Assembly (NCBI RefSeq): GCF_039631355.1
Contig: NZ_JBDIVF010000001.1
Coordinates: forward strand, 968,787 to 1,032,786
Direction: 5' to 3'
DNA: 64,000 nt
Origin: Uliginosibacterium paludis
GTDB lineage: Bacteria; Pseudomonadota; Gammaproteobacteria; Burkholderiales; Rhodocyclaceae
Within the stretch, counting starts at the first letter, position 1. Each line of letters begins with the position of its first letter. The translations under genes and the position numbers were made by a program. Below are positions 8,458-17,296 of this stretch, one piece after another. The notes beneath the pieces were generated by a model. It did no database searches. It was not told the origin of the DNA and saw only the letters and a program-made list of their open reading frames with translations.

Positions 8458-8740
8458 ACTCCCGATCGCGGCAAACCACCCTGCACTGGCCGGACATTTC
8501 CCCGGCCGTCCGGTCGTGCCTGGCGTGCTGCTGCTGGACCAGGCCCAGCTGCTCATCGAAGCGCATTGCGGGCAGCCCTGCTGCGGCCTGGCGATGGCCA
8601 AGTTCAGCAGCCCCGCCACGCCGGCAGACGCGCTGACGCTCGACTTCACGCCGACGGACGAAACCGTGCGCTTCGAGATCCGCGCCGGCGAACGTCTGGT
8701 CGCCAGCGGCCGCTTCCGGCTCGGCCGCATCGCCGCATGA
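8444..8740 (+). CDS. FabA/FabZ-like hotdog dehydratase (ApeI-type)
   Basis: 98 aa from ATG 8444, overlapping the ligase by 14 bases. The stretch HPALAGHFPGRPVVPGV near residues 12-28 is the FabZ-type active-site helix, containing the catalytic His. The protein is much shorter than FabZ (about 150 aa), as is the short dehydratase of aryl polyene clusters. It should dehydrate beta-hydroxyacyl-ACP to the 2-enoyl form in each elongation round, possibly together with the second hotdog protein at 16817. Stop and next start overlap as ATGA. Confidence 0.75.
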   Translation: MPRLELPIAANHPALAGHFPGRPVVPGVLLLDQAQLLIEAHCGQPCCGLAMAKFSSPATPADALTLDFTPTDETVRFEIRAGERLVASGRFRLGRIAA

Positions 8741-9681
8741 ACGAGCGCGACCAGCCCCGCGCGCCCGCCTGGATGCAGCGCGAGGAGCGCGGCAGCCTGT
8801 TCTGGCTGCGCTTCATGCAGCAGCTCTCACTGCTGATCGGGCGGCGTCTCTCGCGGCCCATCGTCTGGTTCATCGCGCTCTACTTCCTGCTTGCCGCCCG
8901 CGCGCCCCGCCGCGCGATGCGCGCCTACCTGCCGCGCGTGCTGGGGCGCCCCGCCAACTGGCTGGACCTCTACCGACAGGTGCTGAGCTTCTCGACCATC
9001 ATTCACGACCGCACCTTCCTCGTCGCCGGCCGCTTCGGCGCCTTCGACATCCGCAGCCAGGGCGTGGAAGCCATGCATGCGGAGCAGGCCCGGCTGGGCG
9101 GCATGATCCTCGCCGGCGCGCATCTGGGCAGCTTTGAGGCGATCCGTTGCCTATCGCACCGCTTCCCGGCGATGCGGGTCTGCATGGCGATGTATCCGGA
9201 CAACTCGCAGCAGCTCAACGCCGCCCTGCTCAAGCTCAATCCGGACGCCTTCGCCGACATGATCCCGCTGGGCCGGCTCGATTCGATGCTGATCGCCCAC
9301 CAGCGCCTGCAGGATGGCGCCACGGTAGGTTTGCTGGCCGACCGCGCCAGCGGCGACGACACCATGCAGCGCGTCGACTTCCTCGGCAGCCCGGCCGACT
9401 TCCCGACCGGCCCCTTCCGCATGGCCGCCCTGCTGCGCCAGCCAGTGCAATTCATGGCCGGTCTCTATCTCGGCGGCGGGCGTTATGACATCGTGTTCGA
9501 GCCGCTGGCCGACTTCAGCGAGGTCGGCCCGGCGCGTCGTGACACCGCCGTGCGTGACGCCATCACCCGCTATGCCGCCGTGCTGGAGCGCCTGTGCCGC
9601 GCGCATCCGTACAACTGGTTCAATTTCTTCGATTTCTGGGAGTCTGCCCGTGAAAACCCGTCCTCTTCGCCCCGTTCGTGA
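8737..9681 (+). CDS. LpxL/HtrB-like lysophospholipid acyltransferase
   Basis: 314 aa with an N-terminal membrane anchor around residues 35-50 (VWFIALYFLLAA). The HLGSFE motif around residue 130 is the HX4(D/E) catalytic box of the LpxL/LpxM family; a later GLLADRAS segment fits the second conserved block. In aryl polyene clusters this enzyme is thought to transfer the finished polyene acyl chain from ACP to a lipid or sugar acceptor at the inner membrane. Overlaps the preceding gene by 4 bases and the LolA-like gene by 32. A different (PlsC-type) acyltransferase is encoded at 22940. Confidence 0.8.
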   Translation: MNERDQPRAPAWMQREERGSLFWLRFMQQLSLLIGRRLSRPIVWFIALYFLLAARAPRRAMRAYLPRVLGRPANWLDLYRQVLSFSTIIHDRTFLVAGRFGAFDIRSQGVEAMHAEQARLGGMILAGAHLGSFEAIRCLSHRFPAMRVCMAMYPDNSQQLNAALLKLNPDAFADMIPLGRLDSMLIAHQRLQDGATVGLLADRASGDDTMQRVDFLGSPADFPTGPFRMAALLRQPVQFMAGLYLGGGRYDIVFEPLADFSEVGPARRDTAVRDAITRYAAVLERLCRAHPYNWFNFFDFWESARENPSSSPRS

Positions 9682-10252
9682 CGGGCTGCGCCTCGTTGCC
9701 GGCGCCCTGCTCTGCAGTGCCGGCCTGCTCGCGCAGGCGGCCGAATGGACGCCCGCCGTGCTGCTCGAGCAGCTTGCGAAGCAGAAATCCGCACAGGGCA
9801 CCTTCGTCGAGAAGAAATACATCGCGCTGCTCGACAAGCCGGCGGAATCCTCCGGCACGCTCTCCTTCACCGCGCCCGACAAGCTGGAGAAACGCACACT
9901 CAAGCCCAAGCCCGAACTGATGAAGCTCGACGGCAACCAGCTCTACATCGAGCAGGCCGGCAAGGCGCCGATGAGCATCGCGCTGGGCAGCTATCCCGAA
10001 GTCGCCGCCTTCGTCGACAGCATCCGCGCCACGCTCGCCGGGGACCGCAAGGCACTGGAAGACAACTTCCGCCTCGCCCTCAACGGCAGCGCGGCGCAAT
10101 GGAAGCTGATCCTCTCGCCACGCTATTCGCGCATGAGCGACGTGATCAGCCGCGTCGAGATCAGCGGCAGCCAGGCCGAGGTGCAGAAGGTGGCTTTCGA
10201 GCTGCCTGACGGCGACCGCAGCGAAATGCTCATCAGCCGCAGCAAGCCGTGA
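9650..10252 (+). CDS. LolA-like periplasmic carrier of the polyene cluster
   Basis: 200 aa from GTG 9650, with GGGAG seven bases upstream inside the acyltransferase gene. Residues 1 to about 29 are a signal peptide ending in QAA before EW. The mature protein resembles LolA-type outer-membrane lipoprotein carriers (QGTFVEKKYIALLDKP, then paired strands with KLEKRTLKPKPE). It probably shields the lipid-linked polyene while it crosses the periplasm after export by the adjacent MMPL protein. The stop overlaps the next start as GTGA. Confidence 0.8.
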   Translation: MKTRPLRPVRDGLRLVAGALLCSAGLLAQAAEWTPAVLLEQLAKQKSAQGTFVEKKYIALLDKPAESSGTLSFTAPDKLEKRTLKPKPELMKLDGNQLYIEQAGKAPMSIALGSYPEVAAFVDSIRATLAGDRKALEDNFRLALNGSAAQWKLILSPRYSRMSDVISRVEISGSQAEVQKVAFELPDGDRSEMLISRSKP

Positions 10253-12594
10253 GCCCGCGATTTGCCCGGCTGCGGCCGCTCCTGATCTGGCTTGCCGCGC
10301 TCGCCGGCTGCGTGCTGGTGATCGTCCATACCCGCTTCGTCGCCGATCTCTCCGCCTTCATGCCGCGCACGCCGGACGCCCGCCAGCAGATGCTGATCGA
10401 GCAACTGCGCGACGGCATCATCGCCCGCCTGGTGATGGTCGGCATCGAGGGCGGCGACGCGGCCAGCCGCGCGGCCCTCTCGCGCGGGCTCGCCGCACAG
10501 CTGCGCGCGGACCCGGCCTTCCTGGGCGTGCAGAACGGTGAAGCGCAGATCGAAGCACTCGACCGCGCCTGGTATTTCGACAACCGCTACCTGCTGAGCC
10601 CGGCCGTCACGCCCGGGCACTTCAGCAGCCAGGGCCTGCACGAAGCCATCGGCCGCTCGATCGAGAATCTCTCCGGCAATGCCGGCATCCTGCTGCGCAA
10701 GGTGCTGCCGCGCGACCCGACCGGTGAAAGTCTCGCGCTGATCGAGCAGTTCGCCGGCAGCAGCCAGCCGCATGAGGTGGAAGGCGTGTGGGCCTCGCGC
10801 GACGGCAGCCGCGCCCTGCTGCTGGTCCAGACCCGGGCAGACGGCTCCGACACCGACGCCCAGGCAGCACTGCTCGACACGATCCGCAGCCGCTTCGCCG
10901 CACTGCCCGGCCAGAGTGCGGACAGCCGGCTCGTGATGAGCGGCACGGCGGTGTTCTCAGTCGCCTCGCGCGAACGCATCCAGGGTGACATCCACCGCCT
11001 CGCGGCGATCAGCACGCTGCTGGTGGTCCTGCTGCTGCTCTCGGTCTATCGCTCGCTGCGCCTGCTCCTCACCGGCCTCTTGCCGGTGCTCTCGGGCATC
11101 GTGGCCGGCATCGCGACGGTGAGCCTCGTCTTCGGCAACATCCACGGCCTCACCCTGGCCTTCGGCAGCACGCTGATCGGCGAAGCGGTGGATTACGCAA
11201 TCTACTTCTTCATCCAGCGCGCCGCCGGCATCGACGCCCGAAGCTTCTGGCGCACGATGTGGCTGGGCGTCGCCAGCTCGCTGGCCGGTTTCACCGTGCT
11301 GCTCTGCTCCGGCTTTCCCGGGCTGGCGCAGCTGGGCGTGTATTCGATGGCCGGGCTGGTCGCCGCCGCGCTCACCGGCCGCCATGTGCTGCCGGCACTG
11401 ACCCCCGAAACGCTGCGTCTGGCGGACCTCTCCGGCCTCGCCACGCGGCTCGACCGGCTGATCGACGCGGCGCGCCGGCTGCGGCCCGCGCTGATCGCGC
11501 TGGTCATCGCAGCCGCTGCCTGGGTGGCCTGGCATGGCGACGCGCTGTGGAACCGCAAGCTCAATGCGCTCAGCACCGTCACCCAGGCCGAGCAGGCGCT
11601 CGATGCGAGCATGCGCGGCGACCTCGGCGCGCCCGACATGCGCTACATCGCCGCGCTGACCGCGCCAGACAGCGAGCAGGCCCTGCAGGCCGCCGAAGCG
11701 GTGGGCAAGGTGTTGCAGCAGGAAGTCCGCGCCGGCCGGCTCGGCAGCTTCACCTCGCCGGCAGCCATCCTGCCCAGCCTGCGCACCCAGCAGACACGCC
11801 AGGCCGCACTGCCGGACGAAGCCACGCTGCGCGCGCGCCTGGCCGAGGCGCTGGCGGATCAGCCCTTGCGACCCGAGCGTCTGGAAGGCTTCATCGCCGA
11901 CGTGGCCCGCGCCCGTCAGCAGCCTGCGCTCAAGCGCAGCGATCTGACCGGCAGTGCCAGCGCGCTGGCGGTCGACTCGCTGCTGGTGCAGCGCGCGCAT
12001 GACGTGCTGGTACTGATGCCGCTGCGCGCGCCGGCCGGCCAGGAAGAACTCGACACCCGCGCACTGGAAGCCGGCCTCGCCGCTGCCGGCCTGAAAAATG
12101 TGGCGGTGCTGGACATCCTGGACGAATCCACCCGGCTCTTTTCCGGCTACCTCAACGAGGCGCGCCTGCTGGTGGGCGGCGGCATGCTGGTGATCTTCCT
12201 GCTGCTGGTCGTGGCGCTGCGCTCGCTGCCCCGCGCCCTGCGCGCCGTGGCCCCGCTGGCCTGTGCGGTGGTGCTGGTCACCGCCGGCCTGCTCGCCAGC
12301 GGCACCAGCCTGACCATCCTGCATCTGATCGGCCTGCTGCTGGTGGTAGCGATCGGGCGCAACTACACCCTCTTCTTCGATGCCGGCAGCCACACCGGCA
12401 CCGCCCGCCAGCGCGAGCAGGTGCAGGTTTCCATCGTGGTCGCCAACCTCACCGCGGTCGGCAGTTTCGGCGCGCTCGCCTTCTCGAAGGTGCCGGTGCT
12501 CGCCTATCTGGGCTGCACAGTCGGCCCCGGCGCCCTGCTGGCCTTCATCGCCGCCGCCATCCTCTCGCGCAAGCACGATGCTGACACTCACTGA
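10249..12594 (+). CDS. MMPL/RND-type exporter of the aryl polyene cluster
   Basis: 781 aa, GTG start overlapping the LolA-like stop. Two repeats are visible, each with one N-terminal helix (first at residues 7-25), a large soluble domain and a bundle of five or six helices (about 245-380 and 640-780). This is the layout of the MMPL/COG4258 exporters seen in xanthomonadin and aryl polyene loci. It should move the lipid-linked polyene out of the inner membrane towards LolA. Overlaps the next gene by 17 bases. Confidence 0.85.
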   Translation: MSPRFARLRPLLIWLAALAGCVLVIVHTRFVADLSAFMPRTPDARQQMLIEQLRDGIIARLVMVGIEGGDAASRAALSRGLAAQLRADPAFLGVQNGEAQIEALDRAWYFDNRYLLSPAVTPGHFSSQGLHEAIGRSIENLSGNAGILLRKVLPRDPTGESLALIEQFAGSSQPHEVEGVWASRDGSRALLLVQTRADGSDTDAQAALLDTIRSRFAALPGQSADSRLVMSGTAVFSVASRERIQGDIHRLAAISTLLVVLLLLSVYRSLRLLLTGLLPVLSGIVAGIATVSLVFGNIHGLTLAFGSTLIGEAVDYAIYFFIQRAAGIDARSFWRTMWLGVASSLAGFTVLLCSGFPGLAQLGVYSMAGLVAAALTGRHVLPALTPETLRLADLSGLATRLDRLIDAARRLRPALIALVIAAAAWVAWHGDALWNRKLNALSTVTQAEQALDASMRGDLGAPDMRYIAALTAPDSEQALQAAEAVGKVLQQEVRAGRLGSFTSPAAILPSLRTQQTRQAALPDEATLRARLAEALADQPLRPERLEGFIADVARARQQPALKRSDLTGSASALAVDSLLVQRAHDVLVLMPLRAPAGQEELDTRALEAGLAAAGLKNVAVLDILDESTRLFSGYLNEARLLVGGGMLVIFLLLVVALRSLPRALRAVAPLACAVVLVTAGLLASGTSLTILHLIGLLLVVAIGRNYTLFFDAGSHTGTARQREQVQVSIVVANLTAVGSFGALAFSKVPVLAYLGCTVGPGALLAFIAAAILSRKHDADTH

Positions 12595-13240
12595 TCACCT
12601 TGCACCGCGCCCCTCGCGGCTCGTGGTGCTGCTGCCGCCCGCGCAGACCACGCCGCAGGACTATCTCGACCAGGGATTCGTCGCCGCCGTGCGCGAGCGC
12701 GGCATCGCTGCGGACATCTGGATTCCGGCGCTGGATCACTCCCATGTGATGGCCGGCGAAGTCGTCGAGCAGCTCGACCGCCATGTGCTCGGCCCGGCGC
12801 AGGTCGCGGGCTACCGCGAAATCTGGCTGGCCGGCATCTCGCTGGGTGCGTTCAACGCGCTGCTCTGCGCGGCCTCGCGCGAGGCTCAACTTGCCGGCCT
12901 GTGCCTGATGGCGCCCTACCCCGGCACCGGCGACATCCTCGCCGAAATCAGCGCGGCCGGCGGGCCGATGGCCTGGGCCGCCACGCCGGCGTCGGAAGCC
13001 GGCCATGAGCGGGTGTTCTGGCGCTGGCTCGCCACCCGCGCGCCCGACAATGCGCTGCCGGTCTGGTTCGGCAGCGGCAGCGAGGACCGCTTCATCCGCA
13101 AGCAGATGATGCTGGCGCAACTCCTGCCGGCCGATGCGGTCTACCTGACGCCGGGTGGCCATGACTGGCCGGTCTGGCAGGTACTCTGGCAACACTGGCT
13201 GGATCATGGCCCGCTGGCCGGGCTGCGGACACTCGCTTGA
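12578..13240 (+). CDS. Alpha/beta-hydrolase-like protein in the polyene operon
   Basis: 220 aa starting at ATG 12578. A nucleophile elbow GISLGA (G-x-S-x-G) lies at about residues 87-92, an acidic residue follows in GSGSEDRF (about 165-172), and GGHDWPVW near residue 193 supplies the probable catalytic His, giving a full Ser-Asp-His set. No signal peptide, so cytoplasmic. Family assignment beyond alpha/beta hydrolase is not possible by eye. It could act as the thioesterase or editing hydrolase of the pathway, since no hotdog thioesterase is present here; that is inference. Confidence 0.65.
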   Translation: MLTLTDHLAPRPSRLVVLLPPAQTTPQDYLDQGFVAAVRERGIAADIWIPALDHSHVMAGEVVEQLDRHVLGPAQVAGYREIWLAGISLGAFNALLCAASREAQLAGLCLMAPYPGTGDILAEISAAGGPMAWAATPASEAGHERVFWRWLATRAPDNALPVWFGSGSEDRFIRKQMMLAQLLPADAVYLTPGGHDWPVWQVLWQHWLDHGPLAGLRTLA

Positions 13241-14040
13241 AGAACTGGCAACCCACGCCCTTCCTGAAATGCTCGCTCGCGCTGCACCTGGCGCTCCTGC
13301 TCGCCTGGCTGCTGCAGCCGGCGAGCTGGCCGCTGCTGCTGGCGATCTTCCTGCTCGATCATCTGGTGATCGCGCTGGCTGGCCTGTGGCCGCGCAGCCG
13401 CCTGCTGGGCGAGAACCTGGTGCGCCTGCCCGCTGCCGCCGCGGCGCGGGGCGAAGTCGCCATCACCATCGACGACGGACCCGATCCGGTCGTGACGCCA
13501 CAAGTGCTCAGGATCCTTGCAGCACATGGCGCGAAGGCCAGCTTCTTCTGCATCGGCGAGCGGGCGGCCGCGCATCCCGAACTCGTGCAGGCCATCGTCG
13601 CGGCCGGCCACGCGGTGGAAAACCACGGCCAGCGGCATCGCAACGCGCTGGCCTTCTCGGGCTTCGCGGGCTGGCGGCGCGAGCTGGCCGACGCCCAGCA
13701 CACGCTCACCGCGCTCGCAGGCTCACCGCCACGCTTCTACCGGGCGCTTGCCGGCATTCGCAATCCCTTTCTCGACCCGGTGCTGCAGTCGCTGGGCCTG
13801 CGCCTGGCCAGCTGGACGCGGCGCGGCTTCGACACCCGCAACGCCAGCGCGAGCGATGTGCTGGCGCGGCTGAGCCGGGATCTCGCCGCCGGAAACATCC
13901 TGCTGCTGCATGACGGCCATGCGGCCCGCGATGCCGGCGGCGAGCCGGTCATCCTCGCCGTGCTGCCCGAACTGCTGACCCTCCTTGCCCGACACGGACT
14001 CCGACCGGTCACCCTGCGCGACGCCTGCCATGAATCCTGA
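13237..14040 (+). CDS. Membrane-anchored polysaccharide deacetylase-like protein
   Basis: 267 aa from TTG 13237, overlapping the previous stop. Two N-terminal hydrophobic segments (about residues 12-28 and 30-48) anchor it. The NodB homology domain starts at ITIDDGPDP (about residue 76), the TFDDGP metal-site equivalent; ENHGQRH near residue 130 supplies the metal His residues, and LLLHDGH near residue 225 the late catalytic motif. NodB proteins remove N- or O-acetyl groups from glycans. Its presence in a polyene operon suggests action on a sugar head group, perhaps with the glycosyltransferase at 22182; unproven. Confidence 0.75.
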   Translation: MKNWQPTPFLKCSLALHLALLLAWLLQPASWPLLLAIFLLDHLVIALAGLWPRSRLLGENLVRLPAAAAARGEVAITIDDGPDPVVTPQVLRILAAHGAKASFFCIGERAAAHPELVQAIVAAGHAVENHGQRHRNALAFSGFAGWRRELADAQHTLTALAGSPPRFYRALAGIRNPFLDPVLQSLGLRLASWTRRGFDTRNASASDVLARLSRDLAAGNILLLHDGHAARDAGGEPVILAVLPELLTLLARHGLRPVTLRDACHES

Positions 14041-14755
14041 CTTCCGCCGCACGCTGCGGGACCACGCCACCCGCGCCTACCGCCAGACCGGCCCTTTCAA
14101 CTACCGCTGGGCGCGCGGCAAGCTGGGGCAGGACGCGATCTTCCCCGCGCTGATCGAGCATGGCGTATTCCACGATCACGCCCGGGTGCTGGATCTGGGC
14201 TGCGGCCGCGGCCTGCTGGCCGCCTGGCTGCTCGCCGCCGAGCAGCTGGCGGAGGCCGGACAGTGGCCCGGCCATCTGCCACCGCCGCCGCGCAAGCTGC
14301 GCTTCCGGGGTTTCGAGCTGATGGGGCGCGAAGCCGAGGTCGGCAACCGCGCGCTGCAGCCGCACTTTCCCGGCCGCGTCGAATTCGCGGGCGGCGACAT
14401 GTGCCAGGTCCCGTTGGAAGACGTGGATGCGGTCGCCATCCTGGACGTGCTGCATTACGTGGATTACGCCGCGCAGGAAGCGCTGCTCGATCGCATCCGC
14501 GCTGCGCTGCCCCCCGGTGGCGTGTTCATTACCCGGGTCGGCAATGCCGCGGCCGGCTGGCGCTTCCGTTTCAGTCAGCTGGTGGATCGCTGCATGGCCG
14601 GCGTGCAGGGGCACCGTCATCCGCCCACCTGGTGCCGCCCGCTGGAAGACTGGCAGGCGCAGCTCGGCAAGCGCGGTTTCTGCGTCAGTGCGTCGCCGAT
14701 GAGCCACGGAACACTCTTCGCCAACGTGATGCTGGTCGCCCGGGTGCCGGCCTGA
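14030..14755 (+). CDS. Class I SAM-dependent methyltransferase of the polyene operon
   Basis: 241 aa from ATG 14030, overlapping the deacetylase gene by 11 bases. Motif I VLDLGCGRG (about residues 49-57) binds S-adenosylmethionine, with an acidic GGDMCQVP segment and VAILDVLHYVD as motifs II/III. Aryl polyenes are often methylated on the aryl ring or head group, so O- or C-methylation of the aryl starter is likely but not demonstrated. A second methyltransferase of a different subfamily is encoded at 21401. Confidence 0.75.
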   Translation: MNPDFRRTLRDHATRAYRQTGPFNYRWARGKLGQDAIFPALIEHGVFHDHARVLDLGCGRGLLAAWLLAAEQLAEAGQWPGHLPPPPRKLRFRGFELMGREAEVGNRALQPHFPGRVEFAGGDMCQVPLEDVDAVAILDVLHYVDYAAQEALLDRIRAALPPGGVFITRVGNAAAGWRFRFSQLVDRCMAGVQGHRHPPTWCRPLEDWQAQLGKRGFCVSASPMSHGTLFANVMLVARVPA

Positions 14756-14829
14756 GGGCCTGCCTCGGTTAGAATCCACGGTTGCCTCCGCGGCTTCCCC
14801 GCCGCTCAATCTTCGACACCGGGAACGAA

Positions 14830-16026
14830 GTGCTCGCCCTCAGACTCTCTGCCTACACTGTTGTCAGCGCGCTTGGCCGCGGCTGCTCCGCCACGCTGGA
14901 CGCGCTGCGCCACACCCGCAGCGGCCTGGTCCGCAAGACCTGGGAAACCGTCACCCTCGACACCTGCATCGGTGAAGTCGAAGGGCTGGATGATTTCGTG
15001 CTGCGCGAAGACCTTGCCGCCTTCGACTGCCGCAATAACCGCCTCGCGCAGATGGCGCTCGAATCCGACGGCTTTGCCGAGGCGGTGCGCGCGGCCATCG
15101 CCCGCCATGGCGCCTCACGCGTGGGCGTGTTCCTCGGTACCAGCACCTCGGGCATCCTGTCGAGCGAAATCGCCTTCCGCGAACCGCATCGCGCGCACGA
15201 CACCGGCGTCTGGGCCACCCACGACTACCGGCGCACCCACAACACCTATTCGGTGGGCGACTTCGTGCGCAGCTACTTCGGTCTGGAGGGGCCGGCCTGG
15301 GTCGCCTCCACTGCCTGCTCGTCCTCGGCCAAGGTCTTTGCCGACGCGCAGCGCATGATGGCCTGCGGCCTGATCGATGCGGCCATCGTCGGCGGGGTCG
15401 ACACCCTGTGCCTGACAACGCTGTATGGCTTCAACTCGCTCCAGCTGGTGTCCGGCCAGGCCTGCCGGCCCTATGACGCCGCGCGGGATGGCATCTCGAT
15501 CGGCGAGGCCGGCGCCTTCATCCTGGTCGAACGCGGTGAGCTGGCACAGCCCGGCGACATCCTCATGACCGGCGTCGGCGAATCGAGCGACGCCCACCAC
15601 ATGTCCTCCCCCCATCCGGAAGGGCTGGGCGCACGTAACGCGATGCAGGCCGCGCTCGACATGGCGGGCCTCACGCCGGCCGACATCGGCTACATCAACC
15701 TCCACGGCACGGCCACGCCCAGCAATGACGCGGCCGAAGGCAAGGGCGTGGCCGGACTCTTCGGCGGCCAGACGCCCTGCAGCTCGACCAAGGGCCACAC
15801 TGGCCACACGCTCGGCGCGGCGGGCGGTGTGGAAGCCATCGTCTGCGCGCTGGCGCTCGAACACGGTTTCGCGCCCGCCGGCGCCGGCACCACGCATGTC
15901 GATGAAAGCATTCCGGTGAATTACCTGCTTGAAAACCTGAACCTGCCGTTGCGCCATGTGCTGAGCAATTCCTTCGGCTTCGGCGGCAGCAATGCCAGCC
16001 TCGTGCTCTCGAAAGCGGAGGGCTGA
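14830..16026 (+). CDS. Beta-ketoacyl-ACP synthase of the aryl polyene pathway (first KS)
   Basis: 398 aa from GTG 14830 (start inferred; a TAGAAT hexamer lies at 14770-14775 and could drive an internal promoter). The complete thiolase-fold active site is visible: Cys163 in STACSSSA, His292 in HGTATP, and KGHTGHTLGAAG with Lys321 and His326, then NSFGFGGSN at the end. It extends the aryl-primed chain with malonyl-ACP. The following gene encodes a truncated KS-like partner, so the two probably form a KS/chain-length-factor heterodimer as in type II polyketide systems. Confidence 0.85.
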   Translation: MLALRLSAYTVVSALGRGCSATLDALRHTRSGLVRKTWETVTLDTCIGEVEGLDDFVLREDLAAFDCRNNRLAQMALESDGFAEAVRAAIARHGASRVGVFLGTSTSGILSSEIAFREPHRAHDTGVWATHDYRRTHNTYSVGDFVRSYFGLEGPAWVASTACSSSAKVFADAQRMMACGLIDAAIVGGVDTLCLTTLYGFNSLQLVSGQACRPYDAARDGISIGEAGAFILVERGELAQPGDILMTGVGESSDAHHMSSPHPEGLGARNAMQAALDMAGLTPADIGYINLHGTATPSNDAAEGKGVAGLFGGQTPCSSTKGHTGHTLGAAGGVEAIVCALALEHGFAPAGAGTTHVDESIPVNYLLENLNLPLRHVLSNSFGFGGSNASLVLSKAEG

Positions 16027-16028
16027 TC

Positions 16029-16820
16029 ATGAACATGCGCGTCCATCTCGACGGCATCGGCCTGCTCGGCCCGGGGCTGCCCGGCTGGGAGACCTCGCGT
16101 GCGGTGCTTGCCGGCCGTGAAGCCTTCCATCTGACCCCGCTGGTGCTGCCCCCGGCCGAAGCCCTGCCGCCGGCCGAGCGCCGCCGGGTCGGCCTGCCGG
16201 TGAAACTCTCGATGGCCATCGGCTTCGAGGCCGTGCGCCATGCGGGTGCTGACGCCCGCGCGCTCGCCAGCGTGTTTTCCTCCACCGGCGGCGACTGCGA
16301 CAACTGCCACGCCATTCTCGAAGTGCTGGCCTCTGACGACCGCTCGGTATCGCCGACCCGCTTCCACAATTCGGTGCACAACGCCCCGGCCGGCTACTGG
16401 AGCATCGCGACCCAGAGCATGGCGCCCTCGACCAGCCTCTGCGCCTATGACGCCACCTTCTCGGCCGGCCTGCTCAACGCAGCCAGCCAGGTCGTGACGA
16501 CCGGCAAGCCCTGCCTGCTGCTCGCCTACGACACCGCCTACCCGGAGCCGCTCTATTCGCTGCGCCCCATCCCCCATGCCGTCGGCATTGCCCTGCTGCT
16601 GAGCCCGCACGCCGGCGAGAAGACACTCGCCAGCCTCTCGCTCTCGCTCTGCGCCGATGCGGCCGACACGATGACCGAGCCGGCGCTCGAGCAGCTTCGC
16701 CAGCAGGTGCCCACTGCACGCGCCCTGCCGCTGCTGGCGCGGATTGCGAGCGGCGAACCGGGGCGCGTCGTGATCGACTACCTTGAGCGCTTGGCGCTTT
16801 CAATCGAGGTAGGCGCGTGA
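16029..16820 (+). CDS. Chain-length-factor-like ketosynthase partner (ApeC-type)
   Basis: 263 aa, about two thirds of a ketosynthase. It resembles the beta-ketoacyl-synthase-like N-terminal domain family found beside the KS of aryl polyene clusters. The region equivalent to the KS nucleophile reads STSLCAYDATF (Cys138) rather than a TACSS motif, and the C-terminal KxxxGH and GFGGSN motifs are absent, so it should not be an active condensing enzyme by itself. Likely role: heterodimer partner of the preceding KS that sets chain length. Two bases separate it from the KS, and it overlaps the dehydratase start (GTGA). Confidence 0.8.
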   Translation: MNMRVHLDGIGLLGPGLPGWETSRAVLAGREAFHLTPLVLPPAEALPPAERRRVGLPVKLSMAIGFEAVRHAGADARALASVFSSTGGDCDNCHAILEVLASDDRSVSPTRFHNSVHNAPAGYWSIATQSMAPSTSLCAYDATFSAGLLNAASQVVTTGKPCLLLAYDTAYPEPLYSLRPIPHAVGIALLLSPHAGEKTLASLSLSLCADAADTMTEPALEQLRQQVPTARALPLLARIASGEPGRVVIDYLERLALSIEVGA

Positions 16821-17278
16821 TCCACGATCGGGCCTGGATCGCCGCGCGCATCCCGCATGCCGGCAGCATGTGTCTGCTCGACGGTGTGGTGAGCTGGTCG
16901 CAGGATGCGATCCACTGCCGCGCCAGCAGCCATCGCGAAGCGGGCAACCCGCTGCGTGCGGCGGGCCGGCTCGGCATTGCGAACGGCATCGAGTACGCGG
17001 CACAGGCCATGGCCGTGCACGGCGCCTTGCGTGCGGGTTCGGACGCCGCGCCCCGCGCGGGTTTTCTGACCAGCGTGCGTGAGGTGGAATTCCTCGCTGC
17101 TTCGCTCGATGGCGAAGCCGATCTCGATCTGCATGCCGAATGCCTCAACGGCGACGGCAATCACCTGATGTATGCCTTCCGCGTCGAAGCGGCCGGCACG
17201 CCGCTGATCACCGGGCGAGCCAGCGTGATGCTTGACGCAGACTCCGAACTGCAGGCGCCGGGCGCTCCCGCCGCCTGA
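16817..17278 (+). CDS. Hotdog 3-hydroxyacyl-ACP dehydratase (ApeP-type)
   Basis: 153 aa, GTG start overlapping the previous stop. The opening pattern IPHAGSMCLLDGVVSW is the FabZ-like start used by the larger dehydratases of aryl polyene clusters (IPHxGxMxLLD), with His13 as candidate catalytic residue. Together with the short dehydratase at 8444 it would remove water from 3-hydroxyacyl-ACP to build the conjugated chain. Followed after 18 bases by the ketoreductase. Confidence 0.8.
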   Translation: MIHDRAWIAARIPHAGSMCLLDGVVSWSQDAIHCRASSHREAGNPLRAAGRLGIANGIEYAAQAMAVHGALRAGSDAAPRAGFLTSVREVEFLAASLDGEADLDLHAECLNGDGNHLMYAFRVEAAGTPLITGRASVMLDADSELQAPGAPAA

Positions 17279-17296
17279 TCCTGAAAGGAATCCCGC

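Noticed and set aside
7000..8730. 576-codon open frame on the minus strand opposite the ligase and dehydratase genes
   Set aside because: GC-rich codon use of the real plus-strand genes leaves the opposite frame open; the translation is Gln/Gly/His/Arg-rich without motifs, while the plus strand has full ANL motifs.
10957..12591. 544-codon minus-strand frame opposite the MMPL exporter
   Set aside because: Same cause; low-complexity Gln/Gly/Arg/His translation, no ribosome site or family motif.
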